From Pseudanabaena galeata CCNP1313 (GTDB lineage: Bacteria; Cyanobacteriota; Cyanobacteriia; Pseudanabaenales; Pseudanabaenaceae), in the NCBI RefSeq assembly GCF_029910235.1, contig NZ_CP112874.1:868001-932000 (forward strand): a DNA stretch of 64,000 bases, written 5' to 3'. Each line of letters begins with the position of its first letter. Position 1 is the first letter of the stretch. The position numbers were made by a program, and so were the translations under genes. Of the stretch, positions 16,701 to 24,950 are shown piece by piece. A model generated the notes under the pieces. It worked only from the letters and a program-made list of their open reading frames with translations. It had not been told where the DNA came from and ran no database searches.

Positions 16701-17748
16701 CAAAGGGGGGCTTTTCTGATTCTCCCCCTTCTAAAGGAATCTCTAACAAGATTTCTTCTCCCCCCTTTCCCAAGGGGGGCTGGGGGGGATCACCATCCAA
16801 AACCTGCTGATACAAACCCAAAAGCCGCCCCCTTCCCCTCTCATCACTCTGCAAAATTCTATCTCTAATTGTCTTCAAATGTGCAGGAATATCCTGTGCT
16901 TCCCAATTCTCAATCACCTTCTCATGCGCGATCGCGCTTACAAGCTCAACAGGCGAAATCTGCCCTGCATCAGCCTCAGCCGCGATTAAAGTCAAAAGCT
17001 TTTGGGTCAGAAAAGGTTGTCCACCTGTCCAATTTAAGATCGCTGCTAACACTGCTTGCGGATCGCTGACGCGATCGCCTAAACCTCGTGCCAAAGGTTC
17101 CGCCTCTTGCAGTGTAAACCCACTCATCTCCACCGCATGACCAATATTAAAAGCCGAACTTCCCTTACCTCGGATCAAATCCGCAGGTGTGGCTACTCCC
17201 AAAAAAGCAAAGGTCAAACGCTGATATTCAGGCTTCTCGGCGCGACGTTCATACAAGGAGCGAATCAGAATAAAGAAGCCATCAGTATCAAACTTGAGAC
17301 TAAGCAGATTATCCACTTCCTCAATAAAAATCGCGATTTTGTTGGGGATATTTGGTAATAGAACTTGTTCAATGAAATAGTCAAAACGTTCCACTACCGA
17401 AATTGATTGAGCATCTAGTTCCTTCCACCATTTCGGAAAGTCGATCGCCGCTTCTAAATGTAAATCGCCAATCAAGCGCTTAATCGTCCCCGCATACCAT
17501 TGATCCTCGCGTAAAGTTGTCCCCCGAGTCTGCGGATCGATCACCGCACATACAAAGCCTTCTTGCTGCAACCGTTGCATTGTCCGCACTCGCAAACTCG
17601 ACTTGCCCATCTGTCGCGAGTTAAACACAAAGCAATATTCGCTATTTTTGAGACGTTCTAATAATTCGCGATCGCACTGTCGCTCCACATAGGCAGTATT
17701 ATCAATCGGCAAGCTACCGCCGACTTGGTATTGAAAGTTGCTAGACAT
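13747..17748 (-). CDS. AAA-like ATPase with coiled coil, membrane segment and 14 WD40 repeats
   Basis: A 1333-aa multidomain protein. Residues about 1-300 form an AAA-like (PF14516-type) domain with P-loop SRQMGKSSL (44-52) and Walker [12 protein letters not shown] (138-148). Residues about 317-363 are a low-complexity insert encoded by a repeat. A Glu/Gln-rich coil follows, then one membrane helix ([20 protein letters not shown], about 525-545), a long Lys/Asp coiled coil to about 680, and 14 WD40 repeats of 41 residues ([12 protein letters not shown]...TVKLWNL), enough for two seven-bladed propellers. The tail [12 protein letters not shown] is usual for such proteins. The stop of the upstream kinase gene directly abuts its ATG. 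It probably senses or scaffolds, with the propellers on one side of the membrane and the ATPase on the other; the ligand is unknown. Confidence 0.9.
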   Translation of the reverse strand: MSSNFQYQVGGSLPIDNTAYVERQCDRELLERLKNSEYCFVFNSRQMGKSSLRVRTMQRLQQEGFVCAVIDPQTRGTTLREDQWYAGTIKRLIGDLHLEAAIDFPKWWKELDAQSISVVERFDYFIEQVLLPNIPNKIAIFIEEVDNLLSLKFDTDGFFILIRSLYERRAEKPEYQRLTFAFLGVATPADLIRGKGSSAFNIGHAVEMSGFTLQEAEPLARGLGDRVSDPQAVLAAILNWTGGQPFLTQKLLTLIAAEADAGQISPVELVSAIAHEKVIENWEAQDIPAHLKTIRDRILQSDERGRGRLLGLYQQVLDGDPPQPPLGKGGEEILLEIPLEGGESEKPPFARRVGGISSGIIADESYDQMQLRLTGLVVKRDGRLIVYNQIYGAVFNQAWVSRALGDLRPSFYGSAFQAWQESDEQKESFLLRGQALVDAEAWAKGKRLSDEDEQFLRDSREVEKRESFLKLEAEQQAREVAEQERLIAVRQQEIAEEEARILGDAKQKADRRVKVGSAILGMTLLLATGAGLWAARTVNESNVKIADTRKDAESKVKDADEKVVSAKQEAEKIGKNADEAKRDADQKVRDANEKKKDADQKVEEAQKNLAAAKAELDNVVQTSEAQVAAAEAKIADAESKVQEALAQQAIASQNVKDANDDIKLADVRLKAIEAKSDFQDEQTFDALLKAVSAGHKLKELDPAIRERDKSNTQMLVTANLSRFVYGVREKKRFSYSRRITSVAFSPDGKMIATGSSDSTVKLWNLEGKELQTFKGHKDSVDSVAFSPDGKMIATGSSDSTVKLWNLEGKELQTFKGHKDSVDSVAFSPDGKMIATGSSDNTVKLWNLEGKELQTLKGHTSFVRSVAFSPNGKMIATGSFDSTVKLWNFDGKELQTLKGHTSFVESVAFSPNGKMIATGSFDNTVKLWNFDGKEFHNFKNLVGHKNSVNSLAFSPDGNTIATGSGDTTVKLWNLDGKELQTFRGHKGSVSSVAFSPDSKTIATGSGDSNVKLWDLEGKEFQTFKGHRHNVNSVVFSPDGKTIATGSSDTTIKLWNLEGKELQTLKGHSNFVHSVAFSLDGKTIATASADRTVKLWNLEGKEIQTLKGHSDRVYSVAFSPDGKTIATASADRTVKLWNLDGKELQTYRGHDSSRVVFSPDGKTIATASADRTVKLWNLDGKELQTYRGHDSSVSSVVFSPDGKTIATGSFDNTVKLWNLDGEELQTYRHDSFVSSVVFSPDGKTIVAGSSDDTVKLWNLDGKEMQTFKGHSNTVAFSPDGKTLSASSYDLSVKLYNLDFDDLMAKGCDWLRDYLTNNPNATDEERAACGIEPRKK
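15290..15536. repeat. Near-identical 123-base WD40 coding repeats
   Basis: The first WD40 units of the gene lie here. The unit starting at 15291 and the one starting at 15414 are identical for about 115 bases at a spacing of 123, and the unit before (about 15168-15290) differs at few positions. Such identity at third codon positions points to recent expansion or gene conversion. Confidence 0.85.
16678..16797. repeat. Interspersed G/C-run repeat inserted in frame in the WD40 gene
   Basis: Two inverted copies of a CCCCCCT...AAGGGGGG motif (16682-16709 and 16760-16794, the second with CTGGGGGGGATCACC) lie inside the coding sequence. On the coding strand they read [15 protein letters not shown] and [13 protein letters not shown]. 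This is the type of interspersed palindromic repeat normally seen between cyanobacterial genes; here it keeps the reading frame. Confidence 0.85.
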
Positions 17749-19650
17749 TTAACTACCTCCTAAGCGATCGCGAAAGTATAACTTATACAACAAACATCGC
17801 GGCGTGACATCGTTATCAATGCGGGATATTAAACCCTGACTATCGAGTTTAAAACTAATCTCCGATCTCAATCGCACGGGCGCATCGGCAACTACGACCT
17901 TTTGCATCGCCTCGCCAAGTTCAGGATAGTCCTCAAGAGTCTTGAGATGTCCCATCAGGTAACTGCTGTAAATCCCTGCTTCCGTAGGTGCAGTTCGCAA
18001 AAAGTCCTCTAGGGTAATATCTCGCGAAGCAATCCGATAGAGCGCCGATCGCACTAAATAGGGATGTCCGCCGATCAAATCCATAAATTGTGAAAGTTCC
18101 GCATCAGTCCAAACCAACCGATGGCGCACCAAGAGGTCACGCACCTGCTCCGTCTTAAATTCGCGCAATTCCACAGGAAAGCCCACATTAAACGGTGATT
18201 GATTAATATCTTTTTGGGCATAGGGTTCTAGGGAATGGACAATGATTAAGCGCAATTTGCCCCACATTGGATGACTGCGCGATCGCTCGTACCAACCGCG
18301 CAACAACCCGCAAAAATCCGTCTCGATTTCGGGATAGTTAAACACGCGATCAAAATTATCAATGGCGATCGCTAATGGCTGTTCATTTCCCTCTAATAAA
18401 TATTTCTCGAAATAGTCCGTACAGTTATCATTCGCGCCAAAAATATCATCCCAATAGTCCTCAGTCTTGACCCGCACGCCCACCCCCCTACCAACGGATG
18501 CACAAAACCATTGCATGAATTTTTCAGGATCGGCAAAGATTTTTTGATTGGTTTGCTCTAGATTTAAAATCACGGTGCGATAGCCCAAGCCCTCTGCATG
18601 ATTAATCACCCTTGCCATCAGTGAAGACTTACCCATACGATGAGGCGACTTAATCCGCAATAGCGATCCCGCCTTTTTGATCTCCTCATAACAGCGCGAC
18701 TCATAGCCCGAAGCGATGTAAAACCGTGAATCGATCGCCACCTGTCCTTCCGTTGATTCCAAGGCGATCACCGTATTTTCGTTGTCTGGTGAATTTTGCT
18801 TGAGGGTGACAATCGTGGTGGAGTCATCCAGAATTTCTCGCAAAGCAGCTAGCATCTCGTTAGCAGTGCCATAGCGATCGCGAAAATTCAACCTAATTGC
18901 CTTGTCTAAAAACTTCACAAAATCGGGACTGAAATTTCCTGCGTAGCGCTGCCATGATAATTCTCCAGTCTGGGGATCGGTGTCTAACTCAGAACTAATT
19001 TTTCCTGTTAACAAAAAAATCGCCGTTAAGCCCAAACTATACAAATCACTGGCAAACCCAACTCGCCCGATCGCCTGTTCCGATGGCATAAAGGTGGGCG
19101 TACCGATTACCACCGAGCAGGTTACATCGCCTTGGGCTGTCATCGCGGAAGCCAAGGTTGCCTTGACTGCGCCAAAGTCAATGAGTACAGGTTTGAGATC
19201 GCGATTCCGCAAAATAATATTTTCAGGTTTAATATCGCGATGGATGATACCGCGATCATGAATATGTCCTAGTGTTGGTAATAGATCGAGCAGCAGTTTC
19301 TGAACTTTAGATTCAGTCAAACATCCTTCAGTAAGAACAAGATCATGCAGATCCTTACCATCAATCCATTCTTGAACCAGATAAAACTCGTCATTTTCAC
19401 ATAACGACGCATAAAGCTCTGGCACAAGTACGTTATCTTTGCCCAAAGCTTCGAGCGTCGCTGCCTCACGCTGAAAGCGATCTCGAACAATTTGATAAAT
19501 ATCAGGATTATTAGCGATCGCCTTGAGTTGCTTGATCACACAAATCCGTCGCGATGGCATCTGTGTATCTTCAGCCAAAAAAGTTTGACCGAATCCACCT
19601 GAGCCAAGCACACGCAAAACTTGATAACGATTAGACAGTAGAGTAGTCAT
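17749..19650 (-). CDS. Serine/threonine kinase fused to AAA-like ATPase
   Basis: A 633-aa protein. Residues 8-275 are a Hanks-type kinase with all key parts: GSGGFG loop (16-21), Lys40, HRDIKPEN (137-144), DFG (158-160) and an activation segment GTPTFMPSEQ (183-192). Residues about 305-633 are an AAA-like domain with P-loop SPHRMGKSSL (335-344), similar to the one that opens the next gene. No membrane helix. The stop codon abuts the start of the ATPase-WD40 gene without spacing, so the two are surely co-transcribed and may form one signalling complex in which the kinase phosphorylates the partner (inference). Confidence 0.92.
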   Translation of the reverse strand: MTTLLSNRYQVLRVLGSGGFGQTFLAEDTQMPSRRICVIKQLKAIANNPDIYQIVRDRFQREAATLEALGKDNVLVPELYASLCENDEFYLVQEWIDGKDLHDLVLTEGCLTESKVQKLLLDLLPTLGHIHDRGIIHRDIKPENIILRNRDLKPVLIDFGAVKATLASAMTAQGDVTCSVVIGTPTFMPSEQAIGRVGFASDLYSLGLTAIFLLTGKISSELDTDPQTGELSWQRYAGNFSPDFVKFLDKAIRLNFRDRYGTANEMLAALREILDDSTTIVTLKQNSPDNENTVIALESTEGQVAIDSRFYIASGYESRCYEEIKKAGSLLRIKSPHRMGKSSLMARVINHAEGLGYRTVILNLEQTNQKIFADPEKFMQWFCASVGRGVGVRVKTEDYWDDIFGANDNCTDYFEKYLLEGNEQPLAIAIDNFDRVFNYPEIETDFCGLLRGWYERSRSHPMWGKLRLIIVHSLEPYAQKDINQSPFNVGFPVELREFKTEQVRDLLVRHRLVWTDAELSQFMDLIGGHPYLVRSALYRIASRDITLEDFLRTAPTEAGIYSSYLMGHLKTLEDYPELGEAMQKVVVADAPVRLRSEISFKLDSQGLISRIDNDVTPRCLLYKLYFRDRLGGS

Positions 19651-19708
19651 GGGTATTGCAAGCTCTCAGCTTTCGTCTAGTTTTGAGCTTATTTGTGAGC
19701 TTGTCAAC

Positions 19709-19745
19709 AAAAAAAGAGGAAGCGCTAAGCGCTTCCTCTTTTTTT
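19709..19745. terminator. Terminator palindrome between HU and the kinase gene
   Basis: Perfect 37-base palindrome, AAAAAAAGAGGAAGCGCT-a-AGCGCTTCCTCTTTTTTTT, just after the HU stop codon on the minus strand. It gives a GC stem with T8 on either strand. Confidence 0.85.
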
Positions 19746-19752
19746 TCAAGAA

Positions 19753-20052
19753 TTAGTCAGAAGGAGGGCTGACTTGTTCTTTGAAGGACTTACCAGCAGA
19801 GAAGGCAGGAACCTTCGTAGCAGGAATTTCCATCTTTTCGCCAGTCTTAGGGTTGCGTCCTTCGCGGGCTTTGCGATCGCGAGCCTCAAAGGAGCCAAAT
19901 CCAACCAAAGTTACTTTGTCTCCGCCAGCTACAGTATCGATGATTACTTCAAGGGTTGCAGAAAGAACTTCGTCGGCAGTCTTTTTATTGACTGACAAGC
20001 CCTTTTCGGCAGCTTTTTTAGCAATAGCATCAACTAGTTCACCTTTGTTCAT
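19753..20052 (-). CDS. hup: HU family DNA-binding protein
   Basis: A histone-like DNA-bending protein. The frame is open from 20103, but the ATG at 20052 (MNKGELVDAIAKKAAEKG) is preceded at good spacing by AAGGGGA and gives a 99-aa protein, the normal HU size, so I place the start there. Family landmarks: the helix pair at the N-terminus, VTLVGFGSFEARDRKAREGR and NPKTGEKMEIPATKVPAFS (the DNA-embracing arm), then AGKSFKEQV. A single gene with its own terminator. Confidence 0.95.
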   Translation of the reverse strand: MNKGELVDAIAKKAAEKGLSVNKKTADEVLSATLEVIIDTVAGGDKVTLVGFGSFEARDRKAREGRNPKTGEKMEIPATKVPAFSAGKSFKEQVSPPSD

Positions 20053-20754
20053 AGGTTTCCCCTTATATATAGAGATGATTTGAGAGTATGAGTTTAATGT
20101 CAAAGAAATACTTGTGCGATCGCTTTTTGTGGAAGCCGCACTGACTATGACTTCTGTTTGATCATTCTAATAGCAACTTGCCACTTGTGTATATACACAA
20201 CGATTAATTTATAGGGATTTGAGCAGTTTTTTTTAAATACTTATTGCCACAATTCTTGTTTAAAAACCTGAAATGCTCTCAGAGAGAGCATTTCAGGTTT
20301 TAGCTCCTAAACAAAATTAGTGTAACGCATACAGGGTAAGCACTTCACAAAAGTTCAAGTTTTTCCGATAAATTGCTGCTTTTTGGCGACATGCCCCACC
20401 AGTATGACAAAAAAGATGAAGGCGGCGCGAAGCGCCGCTTTCATCTTTTTTGTGAAGATCGAGATATAGCTTTAGTTACTTGCAAACCCAAGAAGCGGGT
20501 GGCGGCGCAAAGCTCCGCCACCCGCTTCTTGGGTTTATAGCAAGATCTATACATTCCTTTTGATGGATTCTTATGCGCTTTGTTGGCAATGATTCAAAAT
20601 TCTGGTTTTTGATCGAGATAATATGGTTAATAATTCTTATCAAAACTCAAGAAGCGTTAGGCATCGCTTTGCGCCGCCTAACGCTTCTTGAACTGGCGAC
20701 AGCTCTAAGCATGTTCGCAAACAAAAATTGCAATTCCTATCCAACAACTACAAT
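20053..20754. repeat. 700-base gap with four palindromes
   Basis: No gene is supported. Palindromes lie at 20263-20301 (AAAACCTGAAATGCTCTC arms), 20407-20453 (ACAAAAAAGATGAAGGCGG arms, one mismatch), 20484-20536 (AAACCCAAGAAGCGGGTGGC arms, one mismatch, flanked by TATAGCTT and TATAGCAA) and 20647-20691 (TCAAGAAGCGTTAGGC arms). The HU promoter must lie within 20060-20220, and the transporter promoter at the other end; neither can be pinned down. Confidence 0.75.
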
Positions 20755-21822
20755 ATGCAGTCATCCACACCAGCCAGTACCTCTGGGCTAACCCGTCAGT
20801 CACCTTTAATAATTGCGCCATTTTTTCTTTGGGGTACAGCAATGGTAGTGATGAAAGCACTGCTGCCTCAGACCAGCCCAATGTTTATGGCGGCTATGCG
20901 CTTGATTCCCGCAGGGTTATTGTTAATTGTCGGTGCGGCCTATTTTGGGAGACAGCAGCCCAAAGGTTGGCAGGCTTGGTTATGGATTAGTTTGTTTGCA
21001 TTAGTTGATGGCACGATGTTTCAAGGTTTTTTGGCACAGGGCTTAGTGCGGACTGATGCAGGGCTTGGCTCCTTACTGATCGATTCTCAGCCTCTAGCAG
21101 TAGCGGTGATGGCTGCGGTTTTATACAAAGAAAGAATTGGGCTGGGGGCAACGCTTGGGCTATTTGTGGGTATCGTCGGAATTGGGCTAATTGGGTTGCC
21201 ATCGGAATTGATGACAGCTTTGCTCGCAGGGGACTTTGCAACGGTTTTAGAAGCGGGAGTATTTACGCTGGGTGAATGGTTTATGCTCGGTGCATCGTTA
21301 TCAATGGCGATCGGTACAATTTTGATTCGTCCTGTGGTGCGTCATGCCGATCCCGTGATGGCGACAGGTTGGCACATGATTATTGGTGGGTTACCATTGT
21401 TGCTAATCTCCAATCAAATCGAGCAGCAACAATGGCAAGCCTTGAACGCTTGGGGATGGCTCGGCATGGTCTATATGGCGATTATGGGCAGTGCGATCGC
21501 CTATGGATTATTTTTCTTTTTTGCTTCTTCAGGTAGTTTGACTACTTTGAGCGCTTTGACCTTCTCAACGCCAGTATTTGCACTCATGTTTAGCAGTCTC
21601 TTCTTAGGTGAAAATCTCACCTTCGCTCAATGGATAGGGGTGATTTTGACCCTGAACAGCATTTACCTCGTTAGTATGCGCGGGTCTGGACAAGATATGA
21701 GCGAGGAACCTCAAACCATCGAAGAAATTGCTGAGACTAAAATTTTGCCAGAAGCCGATCAAGTTCTCGTTAGTTCGGCTTTGCCAGTATTGAAGACTCC
21801 TAGCAAAGAATCCTTAATGTAA
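20755..21822 (+). CDS. EamA/DMT family transporter
   Basis: A membrane protein of the drug/metabolite transporter superfamily with two five-helix EamA repeats. The open frame begins with a TTG at 20728; the ATG at 20755 (MQSSTPASTSG) is the better start, giving 355 aa. Helices are evident from PLIIAPFFLWGTAMVVMKAL onward; the conserved exit of each repeat is visible (LLIDSQPLAVAVMAAVLYKER and LTFSTPVFALMFSSLFLGEN). The C-terminal 45 residues are hydrophilic and acidic. Substrate cannot be told from sequence. Confidence 0.9.
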   Translation: MQSSTPASTSGLTRQSPLIIAPFFLWGTAMVVMKALLPQTSPMFMAAMRLIPAGLLLIVGAAYFGRQQPKGWQAWLWISLFALVDGTMFQGFLAQGLVRTDAGLGSLLIDSQPLAVAVMAAVLYKERIGLGATLGLFVGIVGIGLIGLPSELMTALLAGDFATVLEAGVFTLGEWFMLGASLSMAIGTILIRPVVRHADPVMATGWHMIIGGLPLLLISNQIEQQQWQALNAWGWLGMVYMAIMGSAIAYGLFFFFASSGSLTTLSALTFSTPVFALMFSSLFLGENLTFAQWIGVILTLNSIYLVSMRGSGQDMSEEPQTIEEIAETKILPEADQVLVSSALPVLKTPSKESLM

Positions 21823-21847
21823 CCATGTAAATTTTACCTAGGTCACT

Positions 21848-21963
21848 TATAGCAATGTAAGTTTTGCTTAAGACATAAACCCAAAAAGATGAGTGGCGGC
21901 GCTTCGCGCCGCCACTCATCTTTTTGGGTTTGATTTGTCCTATCTATCTCTTGCGTTGCTATA
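21848..21963. repeat. MITE-like family A element
   Basis: A 116-base element bounded by TATAGCAA and TTGCTATA inverted ends. Its centre is a perfect palindrome with AAACCCAAAAAGATGAGTGG arms and a CGGCGC-ttc-GCGCCG tip. Sister copies with the same flanks (GTAAGTTTTGCTTA...ACATAAA and TCCTATCTATCTCTTGCG) lie at 26013-26123, 59581-59700 and, decayed, about 24714-24811. Confidence 0.85.
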
Positions 21964-22072
21964 GTTATACCAAATTAAGAAATGGCATAGCCATTTCTTA
22001 ATTTAAAAACCCTTAATAGGTTTGATTTTTAATTCACAAGAGTATTGCCACACTTTCGTGAATTGGTATAAC
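21964..22072. repeat. Element with GTTATACCAA inverted ends
   Basis: Starts at the very base where the family A element ends. GTTATACCAA (21964-21973) and TTGGTATAAC (22063-22072) bound a 109-base unit holding a palindrome with AAATTAAGAAATGGC arms (21972-22004) and an AATTCACAAGAGT...CACTTTCGTGAATT inverted repeat (22031-22064). Confidence 0.75.
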
Positions 22073-22145
22073 CATATTTTTGTTAAGAGTTCACAAGTAA
22101 AACATTTTTAACAAGAAGTATTTTTATAACTAATTTCAAGATTAC

Positions 22146-22237
22146 TATAGCAATCCTAAATAGGTTGTGAGAGTTCGCCCCGAAGGGGCGAACTCTCACA
22201 ACCCTCAAAATCTTACAACTCATTTAGAAGCGCTATA
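22146..22237. repeat. MITE-like family B element
   Basis: A 92-base element starting TATAGCAATCCTAAATAGG and ending TTTAGAAGCGCTATA, centred on the palindrome GAGAGTTCGCCCC-gaa-GGGGCGAACTCTC extended by GGTTGT/ACAACC. An inverted copy lies at 61149-61298 and a half copy at 11034-11071. It lies 58 bases upstream of the diguanylate cyclase. Confidence 0.8.
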
Positions 22238-22294
22238 TTTTGACGTATCTGAGAATTTTAAAAGGTTACTAAGACTGACATTTGTTATTTTTCT

Positions 22295-23422
22295 ATGAAT
22301 CAAATCAACTTAAAATCTCTGCAATCTTTTTATAATCTAAAGTCACGTTTACTAAAGATATTTTTAACCTTTGCGGTTTTAGTGATCATAGGCATTTGGA
22401 GTCTAGAAGGGTCAAAGTCCCAAGTAAATCCCATAGACAAAATAGCTTATCCACTTATGATCACTGTTTTTAGTATTAGTACAAGTGTATTGTATCTGTA
22501 TCCGAAAAGCCAAAAATATATTGAAAATATTACCTTTTACACATTTGCTATTTATTGCTTTGCTAATTTCCAATCAATGATTTTGGGATTGCCTTTTTTT
22601 GTTATCAACCTTTATAGCGTTAGTACTTTATCACAATGGCTACCAATGATATATGTATCGGCATTCATTATGCTGGAAACTCGTAATGCCATCATCGCTT
22701 CAGTATTGTTTTATTTATCTTTAGTATGCTCGACTATTTTATATGAAGTGATGCGATATGTCCCTGATTTAGTATTAGAAAATCTATATCCAGTTATAAA
22801 GAATATATGTTTTACCCAACCGATTTACATATTAATGGTTTTAGGAATTGCGGTTCTAAAAGAGCAGATTATTGAAGTAAATACTGAAGCCAAAGATATG
22901 ACTATTGCTGCAACCACTGACTATCTAACGGGTATTAGCAATCGAAGATTTGCTTCTCAGTCTCTTGATAACCTTCTAAATTTAGCCAAAATTGACAATT
23001 TACCTATAACAATATTTGTTGTAGATATCGATCATTTCAAGAAAATCAATGATTCCTATGGACATGATATTGGCGATCGCGTACTGGTTAATATCGCCAA
23101 TTTTTTACGTCACAATCTTCGTGATTCTGACTTATTAGGAAGGTGGGGCGGCGAAGAATTTATCGTAATTTTACAGAAAACCGATTTGCAGACAGCTTGC
23201 CTTCTTGCAGAGCGTTTATACAAACAAAATTCTGAATTGATCCATGAACAAGTTGGACAAGTGACGTTTAGTATTGGTATTGCTACATCAAAAGTCGGCG
23301 ATACGACTGATTCTTTATTTAAACGGGCGGATGCAGCGCTTTATAAAGCCAAACAAACTGGTCGCAACCACTTCGAGGTTGATGAACAATTGGAACAGCA
23401 AAAAATAATAAATACCCTTTAG
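22295..23422 (+). CDS. Membrane-bound diguanylate cyclase (GGDEF)
   Basis: A 375-aa protein that makes cyclic di-GMP from two GTP. The first about 200 residues hold six hydrophobic segments (a membrane sensor; no known MASE type recognised). Residues about 215-365 are a GGDEF domain: TDYLTGISNRRF, VVDIDHFKKINDSYGHDIGD, RWGGEEFIVIL as the active-site loop, and TFSIGIA. RDSD lies five residues before GGEEF, the canonical RxxD inhibitory site, so product inhibition is expected. It ends seven bases before the next gene and is probably co-transcribed with it. Confidence 0.93.
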   Translation: MNQINLKSLQSFYNLKSRLLKIFLTFAVLVIIGIWSLEGSKSQVNPIDKIAYPLMITVFSISTSVLYLYPKSQKYIENITFYTFAIYCFANFQSMILGLPFFVINLYSVSTLSQWLPMIYVSAFIMLETRNAIIASVLFYLSLVCSTILYEVMRYVPDLVLENLYPVIKNICFTQPIYILMVLGIAVLKEQIIEVNTEAKDMTIAATTDYLTGISNRRFASQSLDNLLNLAKIDNLPITIFVVDIDHFKKINDSYGHDIGDRVLVNIANFLRHNLRDSDLLGRWGGEEFIVILQKTDLQTACLLAERLYKQNSELIHEQVGQVTFSIGIATSKVGDTTDSLFKRADAALYKAKQTGRNHFEVDEQLEQQKIINTL

Positions 23423-23429
23423 TAAACCC

Positions 23430-24533
23430 ATGCCCACTTTATATACTGCAATTACCAATCACGGTTTCGGTCATGCGACGCGCATGGCGGCGGTTCTGGC
23501 GGAACTGCAACAGCGATCGCCTGATATCAAGCTGATTATTGCGACGACTGCTCCGCGTTGGTTATTGGAAGAACATATCGAAGGTGATTTTATTTACCAT
23601 CCGCGAGTGTTTGATGTGGGCGTAATCCAGATCGATAGCTTGCAAGTAGATCGCGAGGCAACTCTTGATGCATGGCGGCAGATTTATGACAAGCAAGCAG
23701 ATTTAATTGAAGCTGAAGTCAAGTTTTTAAAAGAAAATCAGGTTGATTTGATCTTCGGTGACATTCCGCCGATGGTTGCAGAAATTGCCAAAGCGGCAAA
23801 AATCCCTTGTTGGATGGCAGGAAATTTTGGTTGGGATTTTATTTATCGCGACTGGGGTGGCAAATTTATCGAACTTGCCGATCGCTTATCAGAAACCTAT
23901 AGCCATTGCGATCGCCTATTTCGGTTACCCTTTGCCGAACCGATGGGCTGCTTTTCTAACATAGAAGATGTGGGGCTAACTGGTGCAAAACCTAGGCATT
24001 CGGCGAAATATTTACGGGAAAAATTCAATTTAGATCGCGATCGCCCCACAGCATTACTCACTTTTGGGGGGCTAAGCCTGCAATCAATTCCTTATCAAAA
24101 TCTTGCCAGCTTTCATGATTGGCAATTTGTCACCTTTGATCGTGATGCTCCAGATTTACCAAATCTGACTAAAGCTAATGGCGATCGGCTTCGTCCCGTG
24201 GATCTGATGGAGGTATGCGATCGGCTCGTCACCAAACCAGGTTATGGCACATTAGCTGAGGCTTTGCGCGTAGGCATTCCCGTCATTTGTCTGACCCGTG
24301 AGGGCTTTTTAGAAGCGGAAACCCTTATCACTGGGGTAAAAAATTATGCCAAGCACCTAATTATTGCACCTCAAGAATTTTACGAAAGTGATTGGTCATT
24401 TCTGAACAGGGCATTTCAGGCTCCAGACTTAGCTAATGCTGATCAGTTAGATATGCATGGTGAAGCAACGATTAATCAAGCAATTTTGGACTATTTTAGT
24501 TACTCCCTTCCCACCAAAGAAATAGACATATAA
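23430..24533 (+). CDS. Glycosyltransferase-like protein (GT28/GT-B type)
   Basis: A 367-aa protein with a GT-B fold appearance: N-terminal ITNHGFGHATRMAAVLAELQ (the GHxxR phosphate loop seen in UDP-sugar-dependent and L-arabinokinase-like N domains) and C-terminal LVTKPGYGTLAEALRVGIPV (the donor-binding segment KPGxGT-E). It resembles cyanobacterial glycosyltransferases of family 28. The acceptor is unknown. Tight linkage to a diguanylate cyclase hints at c-di-GMP-linked cell-surface work, but this is only an inference. Confidence 0.8.
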   Translation: MPTLYTAITNHGFGHATRMAAVLAELQQRSPDIKLIIATTAPRWLLEEHIEGDFIYHPRVFDVGVIQIDSLQVDREATLDAWRQIYDKQADLIEAEVKFLKENQVDLIFGDIPPMVAEIAKAAKIPCWMAGNFGWDFIYRDWGGKFIELADRLSETYSHCDRLFRLPFAEPMGCFSNIEDVGLTGAKPRHSAKYLREKFNLDRDRPTALLTFGGLSLQSIPYQNLASFHDWQFVTFDRDAPDLPNLTKANGDRLRPVDLMEVCDRLVTKPGYGTLAEALRVGIPVICLTREGFLEAETLITGVKNYAKHLIIAPQEFYESDWSFLNRAFQAPDLANADQLDMHGEATINQAILDYFSYSLPTKEIDI

Positions 24534-24950
24534 AACCAAGAAATAGCGTTGCGGCGCTTCGCGCCGCAACGTCTATTCTTTCACTGGGAAGGGAGTAGGT
24601 TTAAAAGGTGTAATTTTTACACCTTTTAAACCTGAATGATTTGTGGAAAAACAATGACAGGTAAGCCTCTTGTTCGGGAAGATTTGCATTCCCTATAATG
24701 ATTTAGTATTGCTATAGAAAAACTTGCTTTGCTTGAAACATAAAACCAGAAGATGAGTGGCGGCGCGAAGCGCCGCCACTCGCTTCTTGGGTTTTGCTAA
24801 CTTTTGCTGTAAGTTCAAAAGCTTAATTTAACCCTATCTCTCTAACGGATTAGATTTAAATTGCAAATTGTGACTTGCTTGTTTTGATACACTTGGGATC
24901 GATTGAGAGCATAAACTCTAAAAATCTCTGTCGCTGTGGAATCGACATAT
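24534..24950. repeat. Gap with three palindromic repeats
   Basis: No gene is supported. It contains a palindrome at 24542-24577 (AGCGTTGCGGCGC arms, one mismatch), a perfect AT-rich palindrome at 24597-24633 (AGGTTTAAAAGGTGTAA arms) and a decayed family A element at about 24714-24811 with its GATGAGTGGCGGCGC...GCGCCGCCACT centre. The last 100 bases are AT-rich and presumably carry the promoter of the J-domain gene. Confidence 0.7.
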
